DNA of 64,000 nt from Lawsonibacter sp. (lineage in GTDB: Bacteria; Bacillota; Clostridia; Oscillospirales; Oscillospiraceae). Shown here piece after piece: positions 9,131 through 18,816 of the stretch (the stretch's first letter is position 1; each line of letters opens with the position of its first letter). The stretch covers positions 1 through 64,000 of the forward strand of contig JAAWIE010000003.1 of NCBI GenBank assembly GCA_022796195.1, read 5' to 3'. The position numbers were made by a program, and so were the translations under genes. Below the pieces are notes generated by a model. The model saw nothing but the letters and a program-made list of their open reading frames with translations. It was not told where the DNA came from and made no database searches.

Positions 9131-10165
9131 ATGGATCAGCACGAGATTACCACGGCGGGGCCGCTGCTGGATGGGCAGGGAAACTTACGTGAGGCGGGCT
9201 ACGCAAAAAAAATGCTGCCGGTATATAACCGGAATATGATCCATGGAAACGCCCTGCGGATCAAGGAGTGGGACTATTACTTGGTGATGAACGGCCAGTT
9301 TGCGCTGGCTTTGACCATTGCCGACAACAGTTACATGGGGCTGGATTCCATCTCTTTTCTCAATTTCTGGGAGAATACCCAGACCACCAAAAGTCCTATG
9401 CGTCTAATGCCTCTGGGGACTACTGGAATGCCTGCCTCTACCGCAGAGGGAGATTGTGCATCCGGTGGCCGGGGCTACTCACTGTTGTTCCGCCGGGAAG
9501 AGGACAAACGGGTGTTGTTCGCTCATATGGATCGGTTTCAAGGCCAGGACGCTCTGGATGCCAATATTGAGCTGATGGATGAACCGGAGGAATCTATGGT
9601 CATCTGTACGCCCTTCAACAAGCCAGGACACTTTTACTTTAACCAAAAGATCAATTGTCTGCGGGCGAAAGGAAAAGTGACCGTGGGAGAGGAAGAATTT
9701 ATGCTGGACCCCGCCGACTCCTTTGGCGTGCTGGACTGGGGACGTGGGGTGTGGACCTACCACAACACTTGGTACTGGGCTTCCGGTTCTGGGCTGGTGG
9801 ACGGAGTGACCTTCGGGTTTAATCTGGGGTGCGGCTTTGGGGATACCTCTGCCGCTACCGAGAATATGTTGTTCTATAATGGAAAGGCCCACAAACTCTC
9901 TAAAATTCGCTTTAAAATTCCGGGCCGCAGGCGCAAGCGCCGGTATATGGAACAGTGGGAATTCACCAGCGATGACGGACGCTTCGAGATGCGCTTTGAC
10001 CCGATTCTGGACCGTTCTGCCTGTTCCAGTGCAGTGGGTTTGATTAAATCGGATCAACACCAGATTTTCGGGAAATTTACCGGCCTTGCAATTTTAGATG
10101 ATGGTTCTGAAATCTTCATTAAAGATTTTTTAGGGTTTGCCGAGGAAGTGGAAAACAAGTGGTGA
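9131..10165 (+). CDS. DUF2804 domain protein
   Basis: WDYYLVMNGQFALALTIADNSYMG, VLDWGRGVWTYHNTWYWASGSG. Confidence 0.85.
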   Translation: MDQHEITTAGPLLDGQGNLREAGYAKKMLPVYNRNMIHGNALRIKEWDYYLVMNGQFALALTIADNSYMGLDSISFLNFWENTQTTKSPMRLMPLGTTGMPASTAEGDCASGGRGYSLLFRREEDKRVLFAHMDRFQGQDALDANIELMDEPEESMVICTPFNKPGHFYFNQKINCLRAKGKVTVGEEEFMLDPADSFGVLDWGRGVWTYHNTWYWASGSGLVDGVTFGFNLGCGFGDTSAATENMLFYNGKAHKLSKIRFKIPGRRRKRRYMEQWEFTSDDGRFEMRFDPILDRSACSSAVGLIKSDQHQIFGKFTGLAILDDGSEIFIKDFLGFAEEVENKW

Positions 10166-10743
10166 AGCAAGCACTTTCACAGCTGCGTTTGGTGGATACC
10201 CCCTACGGCCCGCTTACCTATACCCTGACCCGAAAACCGGTAAAAAATTTGAACCTGCGCATCGGGCGCGGGGGAGAGCTAATGCTCTCTCTGCCGTTTC
10301 GCTGTTCTGTAAAGCTGGCGGACGACTGGGTCCGAGAGAAAAGCGGCTGGATAACCGACGCGCTCCAACGTCAGACGGACAGACAGTTGGAACCCTTGCC
10401 CCAGGTGACGCGGGAGGAGTGCGCAAGAAGACTTCATGAGGCGCTAATCCGGGTTTATCCGCTGGTACAGCCGCTGGGCGTAGCTTTTCCGCCGCTGAAA
10501 CTGCGTACTCTGAAGAGCCAGTGGGGGAACTGCCACTGGGCACAGGGGTACATCACGCTGAACACTGCATTGGCCCGGTGCCCAGAGGAACTTCGGGACT
10601 ATGTGGCCCTCCATGAGCTGGTCCACTTCCTCCACCACGACCACGGGCCAGGTTTTTATGCTCAAATGGACGTCCTGATGCCCGATTGGCGGCAGAGACG
10701 CAAAACATTAAAGTGTTATGGCGGGGCACTGGAAGACACATGA
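10159..10743 (+). CDS. YgjP-like (DUF45) metallopeptidase
   Basis: KSQWGNCHWAQGYITLNTALARCPEELRDYVALHELVHFLHHDHGPGFYAQMD; HELVH motif. Confidence 0.85.
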   Translation: MVKQALSQLRLVDTPYGPLTYTLTRKPVKNLNLRIGRGGELMLSLPFRCSVKLADDWVREKSGWITDALQRQTDRQLEPLPQVTREECARRLHEALIRVYPLVQPLGVAFPPLKLRTLKSQWGNCHWAQGYITLNTALARCPEELRDYVALHELVHFLHHDHGPGFYAQMDVLMPDWRQRRKTLKCYGGALEDT

Positions 10744-10763
10744 ACGGAAAGGTGTGACATACT

Positions 10764-12032
10764 ATGGCATACCGCCCCCTGGCGGACGAAATACGGCCCC
10801 AATCTCTGGACGAGGTGGTGGGGCAAAGGCACATTTTAGGGAAAAACGGATTGCTCCGCCGAATTGTGGAGGGAGGAAACGTACCCAACTTGATCTTCTA
10901 TGGACCTTCAGGCACAGGCAAGACAACAGTAGCCAACATCATTGCACAAAAAACAAAACGGCCCCTCCACCGGCTCAATGCTACCACCGCCTCTATCTCT
11001 GATATTAAGGATATCATGGCAGACATCGGTACCCTTCTGGCCCCTGAGGGAGTTCTTCTCTATCTGGACGAGATTCAATATTTTAATAAGAAGCAGCAGC
11101 AGTCCCTTTTGGAGTTCATGGAGGATGGACGAATCACCTTGATTGCCTCCACCACCGAGAACCCATTTTTTGCGGTCTTCGGGGCAGTGCTGTCCCGGGC
11201 CAGCGTGTTCGAGTTCAAGCAGATCACCGCGCAGGATGTACTTCCCGCGATTGACCGGGGGATTTCCATCATGGCCCAGCGGCTGGATGGAGAGGCTGCC
11301 TGTGAGGAGGGCGTTCGGGAGCACATCGCATCCGCCTGCGGGGGCGATGTACGTAAAGCAATGAACGCAATTGAGCTGCTCCTTACTGCCGCAAAGCAGG
11401 AGCAAGGGAAACTACTTGTCACCCTGGAGGACGCCCGGACAGCCGCGCAGAAATCCGCCATGCGCTACGACCGGGAAGGAGATGCCCACTTTGATATCGC
11501 CTCCGCCCTGATGAAATCCCTGCGGGGCTCCGATCCAGATGCCGCACTCCACTACCTGGCACGCCTGCTGGAGGCCGGCGACATGATTACCGCTATCCGG
11601 CGTATTCTGTGCTCCGCCAGCGAAGATATCGGCATGGCTTACCCCATGGCGGTCCCCATCGTGAAAGCCTGTGTCGACAACGCCCTTCAGCTGGGCCTCC
11701 CCGAGGCGAAACTTCCTCTGGCACAGGCGGTGATTCTGCTGGCCACCGCACCCAAATCCAACTCCGCCTGCATGGCCATTGACGCCGCCCTGTCCGATGT
11801 CCGGGCGGGCCGCACCGGCGGCATCCCCCGGGAACTGCAAAACGTACACGCCGACTCCGCCGGTCAGGAGCGCCAGCAGGGCTACCGCTATCCTCACAGT
11901 TTCCCCGGCCACTGGGTCGCTCAACAGTATCTTCCCGACGAACTGGTGGGGACCCATTACTACCAGTACGGTGACAACAAAACCGAACAAGCCGCCAAAC
12001 GCTACTGGGAGGACATCAAGGGACGCAGTTGA
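10764..12032 (+). CDS. rarA: Replication-associated recombination protein A (AAA+)
   Basis: RPQSLDEVVGQRHILG, Walker A GPSGTGKTT, LDEIQYFNKKQQ, STTENP. Confidence 0.95.
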   Translation: MAYRPLADEIRPQSLDEVVGQRHILGKNGLLRRIVEGGNVPNLIFYGPSGTGKTTVANIIAQKTKRPLHRLNATTASISDIKDIMADIGTLLAPEGVLLYLDEIQYFNKKQQQSLLEFMEDGRITLIASTTENPFFAVFGAVLSRASVFEFKQITAQDVLPAIDRGISIMAQRLDGEAACEEGVREHIASACGGDVRKAMNAIELLLTAAKQEQGKLLVTLEDARTAAQKSAMRYDREGDAHFDIASALMKSLRGSDPDAALHYLARLLEAGDMITAIRRILCSASEDIGMAYPMAVPIVKACVDNALQLGLPEAKLPLAQAVILLATAPKSNSACMAIDAALSDVRAGRTGGIPRELQNVHADSAGQERQQGYRYPHSFPGHWVAQQYLPDELVGTHYYQYGDNKTEQAAKRYWEDIKGRS

Positions 12033-12091
12033 CGAAGGGGGCACGTTCTGTTCTTACTAAAAAAGGATCCAAACAGAAGGAGAAAGATAAA

Positions 12092-12865
12092 ATGGAGCTT
12101 CAAGAACTGATGCACATTTGGTTGATTGTCTGTCCATTAGTATTTTTGGGTGGGCTGATTGATGCGGTGGCAGGGGGCGGCGGGCTGATTACCCTGCCAG
12201 CCTATCTGCTGGCGGGACTACCTGCCCACATGGCGTCTGGTACCAACAAGTGCGGCAACGCCTTTGGAACCTTTTTGTCTACAGGGCGGTTTCTGAAGCG
12301 AGGGGATGTTCACATGCCAAGCGCAATTGCTGGAGCAATCGGCGCATTAGTAGGGGCATGGGTAGGCGCACAGCTTAATCTCGTTATGCCAGAACAGATG
12401 CTATACTACATCATGCTGGCGGTGGTGCCGGTAATGGCAGTCTTTCTCCTGCTAAAGCGGGATTTCGGGCAGGAGGACCACTCCGGAGAGTTCAGCCGTC
12501 TCCAGCTTATGGCAATGGCGTTGGGAATTGGTTTGGTCATCGGCGGCTACGACGGCTTTTTCGGTCCGGGTGCGGGAACCTTCCTCATGCTGGCTTTTAC
12601 CGGTCTGTGCCGGTTTGATCTGCTCACCGCCTCGGGCAACACGAAAGTTGCCAACTCCGCCAGCAATCTAGCCTCGCTGGTCACATTTGCGCTGGCGGGC
12701 AAGGTGATGTGGTCCGTGGGCATTCCCGCTGCGCTATGCGGGATCGTCGGGAATTATCTGGGTTCCGGGCTGGCCCTGAAAGGCGGCGCGAAAATCATCC
12801 GGCCCATGTTTCTGGTGGTGCTGGCCCTGCTGCTGGCCCGCCTGATTTACGGTCTCGTTGCATAA
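12092..12865 (+). CDS. TSUP/TauE-SafE family permease
   Basis: GGLIDAVAGGGGLITLPAYLLAGLPAHMASGTNKCGNAFGT; GGYDGFFGPGAGTF. Confidence 0.88.
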   Translation: MELQELMHIWLIVCPLVFLGGLIDAVAGGGGLITLPAYLLAGLPAHMASGTNKCGNAFGTFLSTGRFLKRGDVHMPSAIAGAIGALVGAWVGAQLNLVMPEQMLYYIMLAVVPVMAVFLLLKRDFGQEDHSGEFSRLQLMAMALGIGLVIGGYDGFFGPGAGTFLMLAFTGLCRFDLLTASGNTKVANSASNLASLVTFALAGKVMWSVGIPAALCGIVGNYLGSGLALKGGAKIIRPMFLVVLALLLARLIYGLVA

Positions 12866-12867
12866 AG

Positions 12868-12895
12868 AAAAGCCGCCCGGACGGGCGGCTTTTTT
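12868..12895. terminator. Bidirectional terminator between convergent genes
   Basis: AAAAGCCGCCCG-GA-CGGGCGGCTTTTTT. Confidence 0.85.
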
Positions 12896-13998
12896 CATCC
12901 GTAACAGGCGACCAGCAGGTCCACGCAGGCGTCGTAGGAGCGGATTCCCAGTTCCTGATCGTTGCTCTTCAGAAAGGAGTCGTACATGTCCCCGGCCACG
13001 GTCTCCACCGGGGAGCGGAGGGCGTCCCAGTAGGCGTTGTTCTCAGCCCAGTCGGTGCTCAGCTCCGGGGTGAAGGTGCGAGAAGCGATGTCGTACCATG
13101 TGTCGGGGGAGACCGAGTACAGGGCGTTGCACAGGTTAATCAGGCCCATCAGGTAGCCGGAGTACTGAAACACCACGTCATCGCAGGAGGTACAGGCGGC
13201 AATCCCCACAAAATTCGCCTCCAGTTCCGAAGCCACCATCCGCTGGTGGGCCATTTCGTGGCCGATGGTGGAGGGCACCAGACAGGCGGGGGCGTCCACG
13301 TTGACATTTGCCTCGCCGGTGAAGGGGAAGTAGACCCCGGTAAAGCCCAGAATGCTTTGCAGTCTGGAGCACAGTAGGGGTTTTGCCTTTACAGGGCGGA
13401 TGTCCAGGCTCTCATATTCCCGGGCAATATTCCGATAAATCTCCGGCCCCCGGGCGAAGCAGTCGGAGAGGTCCGCGGCAAAGCGGCCCGCGCTGTCCCG
13501 GGGGACCTGCGGGGACAGTTCGGCGGCTTTTTGGGCGAAGTGCTCCGTGACCACCGCCAGCTGCTCCACCGAGTAGGGGGCGGTTGTGATGTGCTCCCGC
13601 TGGGCGAAGGTGGGGATGTAGTAGGCGGCGTTCCACAGCCAGCACAGTCCGGCCCACAGCCACAGCCACGCGGAGGCCAGCGCCGCCAGACGGCGCAGAA
13701 AGGCCAGCGCAGCTTTTTCCTGGACTGCCAGCACTACCGCCCGAACCAGCCAGAGGGCACATCCCGCCAGAAACAGGGCGGCGAGGACCTCCGCCACGGA
13801 GAAGGAAACCAGGGACCACAGCCGGCCCAGCGTGCGCTCCAGCGGGGCCATGACAAACCAGACCCAGCCGTTCATAAACCAGGGGATGTTCTTTGTCAGG
13901 TGAAACAGAAGCACCAGCGCCAGCGGGATGGTCACAGAACCGGTGAGCAGCCAGACGGGGCCGAGGGTGGGGGCGTGTTTTTTCGTTTTCATGGGCAC
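12895..13998 (-). CDS. DUF3810 domain protein
   Basis: Three N-terminal TM segments; FPFTGEANVNVDAPACLVPSTIGHEMAHQRMVASELEANFVG. Confidence 0.85.
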   Translation of the reverse strand: MPMKTKKHAPTLGPVWLLTGSVTIPLALVLLFHLTKNIPWFMNGWVWFVMAPLERTLGRLWSLVSFSVAEVLAALFLAGCALWLVRAVVLAVQEKAALAFLRRLAALASAWLWLWAGLCWLWNAAYYIPTFAQREHITTAPYSVEQLAVVTEHFAQKAAELSPQVPRDSAGRFAADLSDCFARGPEIYRNIAREYESLDIRPVKAKPLLCSRLQSILGFTGVYFPFTGEANVNVDAPACLVPSTIGHEMAHQRMVASELEANFVGIAACTSCDDVVFQYSGYLMGLINLCNALYSVSPDTWYDIASRTFTPELSTDWAENNAYWDALRSPVETVAGDMYDSFLKSNDQELGIRSYDACVDLLVACYG

Positions 13999-14001
13999 TC
14001 C

Positions 14002-15177
14002 TTAAATCTTCTGGTCCGGATGGATGACAGGATTGGTGGTCCACTCCAGCCCGCAGGGCAGAGGGTTGGAGAAGCAGAGGGAAAACAGGTCGGTGAAGCG
14101 GTCCTCCAGAGCAAAGACGGCCTGCGCCTCGGTGGAAAGGCGGCGGACGTGGGCCGGTTTGACGAAAACGGGCAGGGATGCGCGGGCATTCATGTCCTTC
14201 AGGACAGCCTGTCCCCGGCGGTTGAAGCCCAGTACCCGGATGTAGGGCGGAGCGGCGGGGATCTCCTCTTTCCGCAGGCCCAGCAGGGCGCAGAGAGCCA
14301 GCCGCCTGACCCGGGCGTGGGTGTACGTCCGGGTTTTGGTCCGGGCGTACAGTTCTTCGAGGTCTGCCGCCCGGCGGGCGGCGTACAGCAGACGGGCGGC
14401 AAGGCCGTCTCCGCCCCCGGGGAGGGATTCCGCCTCCTCCGGCGTCATGGTCCGCAGCCGGGCCAGCATGGTCCGTTCCAGATGCTTCAGATCGGAGGGC
14501 TGTCCCATGTGGGACAATGGCTGACAGGGGAAAGCACTTTCCGGCTGTCCAGCCCGCAGACGCCGCCTCAGCACAGACGCGGAGGGGAATCCGTCCCGCT
14601 CCGATTCGCTGTCATGGGCCGCGCCCCGGCGGGGGATCGTGACCGCCTCCATGCCCGGGGGCAGAAACCGCAGATACTCCACCCCGAGGTTGTTGTTGGG
14701 GGTATCCAGCAGAGCCGCCGGTTCCGGTCCCAGCAGACGTTCCGCCGCCTGACGCCGGCTCCGGGCAAAGGACTGCTTCGGGTTCAGTTCCCGCCGCAGG
14801 GCGGAGGAAAATTCTGGGCTGTTGAGACAGTTGGCCAGTTCCAGCAGAGGGGCGGTTTCCCCGCACTCGCTGCCGAAGGAGAGGACATCCACCACCCCCG
14901 CAGCCCCCAGAATGGACATGGCTCCCCGGGCGAAGCCCTCTGCGGAGGCGGTTGCCCAGAGGGTGGGCAGTTCCAGCACCAGATCCGCGCCCCCTGCCAG
15001 CGCCATTCCGGCGCGGGTCCACTTGTCGAACACGGCGCACTCCCCCCGCTGGACCCAGTTGCCGCTCATGACGGCCACCACGGCAGTTTCTCCCAGCATC
15101 CGGCGGGTCTCCTGAATATGCCAGCCGTGTCCGGCGTGGAAGGGGTTGTATTCCGCGACAATTCCAATGGTTTTCAA
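14002..15177 (-). CDS. tmcAL: tRNA(Met) cytidine acetate ligase
   Basis: MKTIGIVAEYNPFHAGHGWHIQETR nucleotidyltransferase motif; VMSGNWVQRGECAVFDKWTRAGMAL. Confidence 0.93.
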   Translation of the reverse strand: MKTIGIVAEYNPFHAGHGWHIQETRRMLGETAVVAVMSGNWVQRGECAVFDKWTRAGMALAGGADLVLELPTLWATASAEGFARGAMSILGAAGVVDVLSFGSECGETAPLLELANCLNSPEFSSALRRELNPKQSFARSRRQAAERLLGPEPAALLDTPNNNLGVEYLRFLPPGMEAVTIPRRGAAHDSESERDGFPSASVLRRRLRAGQPESAFPCQPLSHMGQPSDLKHLERTMLARLRTMTPEEAESLPGGGDGLAARLLYAARRAADLEELYARTKTRTYTHARVRRLALCALLGLRKEEIPAAPPYIRVLGFNRRGQAVLKDMNARASLPVFVKPAHVRRLSTEAQAVFALEDRFTDLFSLCFSNPLPCGLEWTTNPVIHPDQKI

Positions 15178-15251
15178 GGGCCGTCCTCCTGCCTGACCGT
15201 CCGGTCTGTCCGGCGGCGAAAAAATTGTGGGGAAGAAAAAGAAAAAAGTGG

Positions 15252-15280
15252 TTGTCCAAAGTGAAAAAAAGCGTTAGAAT
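15252..15280 (+). promoter_or_regulatory. ackA promoter
   Basis: TTGTCC - 17 bp - TAGAAT. Confidence 0.5.
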
Positions 15281-15365
15281 AGGGGTATCAACGGGGCTGT
15301 CTCTATTGTAGTACATTTCCAGCCGGGAGGCAACCCGAATTTGATTTGAGAAGGAGACGATTCCC

Positions 15366-16559
15366 ATGAATATTCTGGTAATTAACGCGGGCAGTTCTTC
15401 CCTGAAGTATCAGCTGCTCAACCCCGAGACGCAGCAGGTGCTGGCCAAGGGCCTGTGCGAGCGCATCGGGATCGACGGCAAGTTTACCTACAAGCCCGAG
15501 GGAAAGACCGCCGTCAAAGAAGCCGACGTGGCGATGCCCACCCACAATGAGGCCATCAAGGCCGTGCTGGATGCTCTGGTGGACCCCGCCAACGGCGTGA
15601 TCGGCTCCATGAAGGAGATCGACGCGGTGGGCCACCGCGTGGTCCACGGCGGCGAGAAGTTTGCCCGGTCCGTTCTCATTACCGATGAGGTCATGGCCGC
15701 CATTGAGGAGTGCAATCCGCTGGCCCCCCTCCACAACCCCGCCAACATCATCGGGATCAAAGCCTGTCAGGACCTGATGCCCGGCACCCCCATGGTCGCC
15801 GTGTTCGACACCGCGTTCCATCAGACCATGCCCCCCGCCGCCTACATGTACGCCCTGCCCTACGAGTACTATGAGAAGGACAAGGTCCGCCGCTACGGGT
15901 TCCACGGCACCTCTCACAAGTACGTCACCCAGCAGGCCGCTGCCATGCTGGGCAAGCCCATCGAGGACCTGAAGCTGATTTCCTGCCATCTGGGCAACGG
16001 CTCCTCCATCGCCGCCGTGGACGGCGGCAAGTCTGTGGATACCTCCATGGGCTTCACTCCGCTGGCCGGTCTGCCCATGGGCACCCGCTGCGGCGACATC
16101 GACGCCGGGATCCTCCAGTACCTGATGAACAAATACGGCATGGACATCGACAAGATGCTCAACGTGCTGAACAAGAAGTCCGGCGTGGAGGGCCTGAGCT
16201 GCGTGGGCTCCGACTTCCGCGATCTGGAAAACGCCGCAGCTGAGGGCAACCGGAAAGCTGCGCTGGCACAGGAGAAGTTCGCCTATGAGGTCCGTAAGTA
16301 TGTGGGCGCTTACGCCGCCGCCATGGGCGGGGTGGACGCCGTCATCTTCACCGCCGGCGTGGGCGAGAACGACAAGGCCATCCGCTCCATGGTGTGCAGA
16401 GGTCTGGACTTCATGGGCCTGAAGCTGGACGAAGCCGCCAACGACGTCCGGGGCAAAGAGACCGTCATTTCCACCGCCGATTCCAAAGTGAAGGTGCTGC
16501 TCATCCCCACCAACGAGGAACTGATGATTGCCATCGACACCGCCGAACTGGCGAAATAA
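15366..16559 (+). CDS. ackA: Acetate kinase
   Basis: [55 protein letters not shown]. Confidence 0.98.
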   Translation: MNILVINAGSSSLKYQLLNPETQQVLAKGLCERIGIDGKFTYKPEGKTAVKEADVAMPTHNEAIKAVLDALVDPANGVIGSMKEIDAVGHRVVHGGEKFARSVLITDEVMAAIEECNPLAPLHNPANIIGIKACQDLMPGTPMVAVFDTAFHQTMPPAAYMYALPYEYYEKDKVRRYGFHGTSHKYVTQQAAAMLGKPIEDLKLISCHLGNGSSIAAVDGGKSVDTSMGFTPLAGLPMGTRCGDIDAGILQYLMNKYGMDIDKMLNVLNKKSGVEGLSCVGSDFRDLENAAAEGNRKAALAQEKFAYEVRKYVGAYAAAMGGVDAVIFTAGVGENDKAIRSMVCRGLDFMGLKLDEAANDVRGKETVISTADSKVKVLLIPTNEELMIAIDTAELAK

Positions 16560-16573
16560 TCCGTACAACAGCG

Positions 16574-16607
16574 CAGGCGGACGCATTTGCGCCCGCCTGT
16601 TTTTTTG
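16574..16607 (+). terminator. ackA terminator
   Basis: AGGCGG-A-CGC-ATTT-GCG-C-CCGCCT with T-run. Confidence 0.8.
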
Positions 16608-16621
16608 ATGGAGGGCATACT

Positions 16622-17392
16622 TTGCGTAACGAATTTGTAAAAAACCTGAACCGGATTGAATTTGTAGTCACCTACGCCTGTACGGGCCGGTGCAGACACT
16701 GCTCCGAGGGCAGTCACAGCAGTTCCGGGCCGTCCCTTGACCCGGGGCCCGCCGCCGGAGCGGTGCGCGACACCGCGGGCAGATTTCCAGTCGAATCGGT
16801 GATGACCTTCGGCGGGGAACCGCTGCTCTGTCCCGAGACGGTCTGTGCGGTGCATCAGGCGGCTGCGGAATCGGGAATCCCAAAACGCCAGCTGATTACC
16901 AACGGGTTTTTCAGCTGGGACAGCGGGGTGATTCAACGTACCGCCCAGAAGCTGGCCCGGGCCGGGGTGAACGATGTGCTCCTCTCGGTGGACGCCTTCC
17001 ATCAGGAGACCATCCCGCTGGAACCGGTCATGGAGTTTGCCCGGGCGGTGGCCGGATGGGGCGTCAGTCTGCGGACCCACCCCGCATGGGTTGTCAGCCG
17101 GCAGCACGGGAACCCCTTTAATCTCCGGACTGCGGAAATTCTTGCGGAATTTCAGCGGGCAGGCTTTTCCGCGTCGGACGGAAATATCATCATACCGCAG
17201 GGGAACGCCCGCCAGTACCTCAGCGACTATTACGACACGCAGCAGGATTATACGGACCCCTACGCCGATGACCCGGAGGACATCCGAACCCTCTGCATCG
17301 ACCCGGACGGCAGCGTGCTGGGCGGAAACATCTGCCGGTCCGGAATTCTGGACATTCTGGAGCGCTATACCCCCGGACATTCGGGCTGCTGA
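16622..17392 (+). CDS. Radical SAM protein (TTG start)
   Basis: LRNEFVKNLNRIEFVVTYACTGRCRHCSEGSH: CxxxCxxC motif; the upstream part of the ORF-track entry is ackA out of frame. Confidence 0.8.
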   Translation: MRNEFVKNLNRIEFVVTYACTGRCRHCSEGSHSSSGPSLDPGPAAGAVRDTAGRFPVESVMTFGGEPLLCPETVCAVHQAAAESGIPKRQLITNGFFSWDSGVIQRTAQKLARAGVNDVLLSVDAFHQETIPLEPVMEFARAVAGWGVSLRTHPAWVVSRQHGNPFNLRTAEILAEFQRAGFSASDGNIIIPQGNARQYLSDYYDTQQDYTDPYADDPEDIRTLCIDPDGSVLGGNICRSGILDILERYTPGHSGC

Positions 17393-17415
17393 GATTCATA
17401 TGACAGGAGGCAGGT

Positions 17416-17616
17416 ATGGATATCCACATTAACGATATACTGAAGATGAAGAAGCCCCACCCCTGCGGCAGCGGGGAGTGGCTGGTTCTGCGGGTGGGGA
17501 TGGACTTCAAAATGCGGTGTCAGGGCTGCGGACACGAAGTCATGCTGCCCCGGAGCAAGGCGGAAAAGAATATCCGGAAGGTGTTCCGGGACGGACAGCC
17601 CGTAGAAAACCTGTAA
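17416..17616 (+). CDS. DUF951 family protein
   Basis: MDIHINDILKMKKPHPCGSGEWLVLRVGMDFKMRCQGCGHEVMLPRSKAEKNIRKVF. Confidence 0.88.
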   Translation: MDIHINDILKMKKPHPCGSGEWLVLRVGMDFKMRCQGCGHEVMLPRSKAEKNIRKVFRDGQPVENL

Positions 17617-17635
17617 AGGAAAGGAGCCTTACAAC

Positions 17636-18523
17636 ATGCGCTACGACAGTGATTTACTCTACCGTCCTCCGGGCGAGTGGAAGAGCTACCTGCTGCAATG
17701 CACCATCGGCTGTTCCAACAACCGGTGCACCTTCTGCGGGATGTACAAGACCAAGCAGTTCCGCATCCGGCCCGTGGCGGAGATTCTGGAGGATATCGAC
17801 ATGGCCCGGGACTACTACGGTCCCGAACTACGGCGGGTGTTCCTCATGGACGGGGACGCCATCATCATGAAGACGGAGGAACTGCTGCAAATCCTCCGGA
17901 AACTATATGGCAGTTTCCCAAAACTAGAGAAGGTGACCCTCTACGCCGGACCAAAAAGCACCCTCTCCAAAACTCCGGAAGAACTGCGTACCCTCCATGA
18001 AGCGGGGCTGTCCCGGGCCTATCTGGGGGTGGAGAGCGGCAGCGATCAGGTGCTTCAGTTTATCCGCAAGGGCGTGTCTGCCGAAGAAATGTTTCTGGCG
18101 GGCCAGCGTCTGGTGGAGGCGGGGATTGACCTGTGGGTCACGGTGATTCTGGGCATGACCGGGGCCAACGGGGAGGGGGGCAGCTGGGAAGAACATATTC
18201 TGTCCACCGCAAAGATGATGAACGCCATGAAGCCCCGGCATCTGTCGGCCATGACCTTTGCTCCGGCAAAGGGGACCCCGTTGGGGGAAGACGTGCTGGC
18301 CGGACGGTTCGAGGTCTGTTCCGCCAGCCACGTTCTGGAGGAGTGCCGCCTGCTCATCGAGCATCTGGATGTGGACCCGCTGCACTTCACCAGCAACCAC
18401 GCCTCCAACTATCTTCCGCTGAAGGGCGGTCTGCCCGAGGACCGGGAAAAGTTCCTGGACATGATCGACCAGGCGCTGGCGGGAAAGGTCCGTCTGCGCA
18501 AGACTTTGGATCGGGGGATTTGA
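17636..18523 (+). CDS. Radical SAM protein (Elp3/MiaB-like fold family)
   Basis: LLQCTIGCSNNRCTFCGMYKTKQFRIRP; VFLMDGDAIIM; YLGVESGSDQVLQFIRKGV. Confidence 0.85.
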   Translation: MRYDSDLLYRPPGEWKSYLLQCTIGCSNNRCTFCGMYKTKQFRIRPVAEILEDIDMARDYYGPELRRVFLMDGDAIIMKTEELLQILRKLYGSFPKLEKVTLYAGPKSTLSKTPEELRTLHEAGLSRAYLGVESGSDQVLQFIRKGVSAEEMFLAGQRLVEAGIDLWVTVILGMTGANGEGGSWEEHILSTAKMMNAMKPRHLSAMTFAPAKGTPLGEDVLAGRFEVCSASHVLEECRLLIEHLDVDPLHFTSNHASNYLPLKGGLPEDREKFLDMIDQALAGKVRLRKTLDRGI

Positions 18524-18539
18524 CATCCTTCTCCGATTA

Positions 18540-18580
18540 CCCTCACTTTGGCCCGACAGGCCTCAGTGAGGGCTTTCTTT
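18540..18580 (+). terminator. Intrinsic terminator
   Basis: CCCTCACT...AGTGAGGG then CTTTCTTTT. Confidence 0.75.
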
Positions 18581-18816
18581 TGCTGTGCTCCTTTTGTCAT
18601 AGATTGGCCGGGATGGTAAAAAAACGGCGAATGAATAGATATTCCTATAAATTTCATACAATATTCACAAGTTCAACAGGGCATTTATAGGCAATTTTGC
18701 CCTTGCATTGAAAGTTTAATTTAGTTACAATGTGGTTACAAAAGTAACAGACACTTGCTTTTGGTTGTCATAATTCTGACAAAAGCGTATCAAAAACTGA
18801 AAAAGGAGTGCAGACA

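Noticed and set aside
13531-15264. 577-aa plus-strand ORF opposite DUF3810 and tmcAL
   Set aside because: Antisense shadow of GC-rich minus-strand genes; low-complexity Gln/Gly/Arg translation with no family motifs.
15303-16586. 427-aa minus-strand ORF opposite ackA
   Set aside because: Antisense shadow ORF; His/Gly/Val-rich translation, ackA on plus is unequivocal.
16310-17380. 356-aa minus-strand ORF opposite ackA 3' end and radical SAM gene
   Set aside because: Spans two convincing plus-strand genes and has no recognisable motifs.
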